The notes beneath the pieces were generated by a model. That model had not been told where the DNA came from. It saw nothing but the letters and a program-made list of their open reading frames with translations, and ran no database searches. 64,000 bases of DNA, taken from assembly GCA_036785705.1 (NCBI GenBank), contig JAWUZG010000001.1:8246001-8310000 (forward strand), given 5' to 3'. Shown here one piece after another: positions 62,655 to 64,000 of the stretch. Every line of letters starts with the position of its first letter. The stretch's first letter is position 1. Both the position numbers and the translations under genes were made by a program. This stretch comes from Acanthornis magna. Lineage: Eukaryota; Chordata; Aves; Passeriformes; Acanthizidae.

Positions 62655-64000
62655 CTGTGAGGCTGAAACACAATTGCCATCACCCTTCCTCTGTTTACAC
62701 TCTTTTGTTGGTTTTTTTCAAGACTTTGCTTGGCACAGGTGACCCAGTATCAACTGGTGTCAGAGAACACCTGTGTCTGTTCTTCACATGGGAAGAGTGC
62801 AGTTGGCATTACAACTTTGCCAAAGCCTCACTTGTGTGATGAACTCATTACCTGGGAATTTTCCAGCAAATGAGTGCTGCATTCGGGCAGAAAAACTGGA
62901 GGAGGTTACGTGGTTGAGTATAGCTGCCCTTGCTCATGGGTGATACCTGCTTCTGCATATATAAGGTTTGATGCAACTCACTGGTTTTGCCATGCAGTTC
63001 ATGTTCTTAGGCCAGACTGTCTGTGGGATGGAGAAGGACAATTCTCATCTCTCTGGAGAGGACAGAGTAGGTTCAGGCCTTGGTAGGCTTGCAGTGTGAT
63101 AGTCAAGATTGTGCCAACAGTGTGAGGGACTAGCCCATCCCCAGAAACATTGTCAGATCTTTCTTGGCATGATCCTCATAATGCAGCAGGCACCACTTAA
63201 GGCTGAAACACTCCAGTCTGTAGTCTTTGCATTGGGACAGCCAGTCCTCCCCATGCTCCTTTTGCCAGCAGGCTCCAGCTCACAGACACGACTCAACTAT
63301 TTATCTTCAGGCCATCCCCACCTGATAGTTTCCTGAGAGCCCTCTGACTGGACTGTACACATTTGCCAGCAGATGTAGAGGAGGGCTTGTTCCAGGCACC
63401 CAGCCCAGAGCATGCAGGAGAAAGTTCTTTCTCACTCCTGCTGGACACCAGGCAGGATTAGGACATTGGTGGGTCTGGGTTTTGGTCTCATGTTTGGGAG
63501 AGGAGTTATAATATGAGTACCTTTAGGTAACTTTAAAGGGGGCAGCTCTGGGGCTGTAGTCACATGGAGGCGAGGACAAGCAGGCCTCTGAGAAATGGGT
63601 CTTTTGCATGAGCTGGACTTAGCAGCTTACCAGTTTTTAGTTCAAAGGAAGAGCAAGTTGTTCAGACTGCCCAGAAAGAAATGTACCTGCTCAGCTACTG
63701 CCTGTGTGAGTCTGACCCATCTCTGGTCAGGACAGTCAGTTAGGAATGACAGCCTTGTCCCTTGCTTTCTTCACAGAGTCATCAGGCAGAGTGTCTCGGT
63801 GTGATGGGTTTTCCTGTGTCCCACTACCTCTCCAGCAGACGTCCAGGCTGCAGAGGGCACACCAACCGTGTAACATCCCAGATCTTCTGGCTCCAGTAGA
63901 CCTGTACGATGCCACCAGGCCATAACAAAGAGGGTAGATGAGCAAGAAGCACAGCTGCAGCAGGACCGTGTAGGGTGGAGGTCTGGTGCAGCTGTGAGCC
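62655..64000. other. GC-richer intronic segment at the window edge
   Basis: Base composition rises towards the end. The minus strand is open from the window edge down to 63736 (about 88 codons) and contains a hydrophobic stretch LLQLCFLLIYPLCYGLV followed by a basic segment. I do not recognise the protein, and a neighbouring frame also reads plausibly, which suggests a frameshifted remnant or chance. Confidence 0.4.

Larger units (their letters stand above)
27883..64000 (+). other. MAGI2: MAGI2 intron 1 (5' part, continues past the window)
   Basis: The intron begins with GTAAGG and no later stretch in the window looks like the next MAGI2 exon, which should open after Gly101 with residues leading into the guanylate-kinase-like region. 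At least 36.1 kb is therefore intronic. The first 500 bases are CpG island; the remainder is AT-rich with repeats listed separately. MAGI2 intron 1 is very long in other vertebrates, so this fits. Confidence 0.85.

Noticed and set aside
63760..63780. Splice-acceptor-like pyrimidine tract and CACAG in the MAGI2 orientation
   Set aside because: The following sequence does not encode the expected next MAGI2 residues and has no matching donor.
1..64000. Bacterial-type features such as operons, CRISPR arrays or defence systems
   Set aside because: Spliced MAGI2, CpG islands, CR1 and SINE copies show this is bird nuclear DNA; no regular spacer-repeat arrays or packed genes are present.

Overview
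This is vertebrate nuclear DNA, most likely from a passerine bird. The evidence is scattered, 5'-truncated CR1 LINE copies, which dominate bird genomes, and one tRNA-Ile-headed SINE with a CR1-type tail at about 15930-16053. That SINE matches the TguSINE1 type, which is known from songbirds. There are no bacterial operons, CRISPR arrays or stable RNA genes. The only protein-coding sequence I can defend is one exon.

Layout: 1-26560 reads as intergenic, AT-rich DNA. It is broken by a CpG island at about 9570-10280, CR1 copies at 3504-4712, 14504-15872 and 18580-18785, the SINE, and a few weak, older amniote repeats. A large CpG island at about 26560-28390 follows. It holds a roughly 32-37 bp promoter minisatellite (26713-26970), a candidate CTCF site, a four-codon upstream ORF with a strong Kozak context (27367-27381) and the first coding exon of MAGI2 (27582-27882, + strand). 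That exon encodes the N-terminus and the PDZ0 domain of the scaffold MAGI-2/S-SCAM and ends at a clear GT splice donor. From 27883 to the window edge is the start of MAGI2 intron 1. It is at least 36 kb long and holds more CR1 copies, an LTR-like fragment, simple repeats and a 97-bp tandem duplication.

The regulatory logic that can be inferred centres on the MAGI2 promoter: CpG island, uORF, G-quadruplex-type motifs on both sides of the exon, and two CTCF-like motifs facing each other, one in each CpG island. I found no convincing undescribed biological system. The best leads are the convergent CTCF-like pair, the promoter minisatellite, and an inverted templated-looking insertion inside a CR1 copy (14948-15047 versus 13602-13678). 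Repeat names and domain assignments rest on recognition, not on a search. Boundaries of old repeats are approximate.
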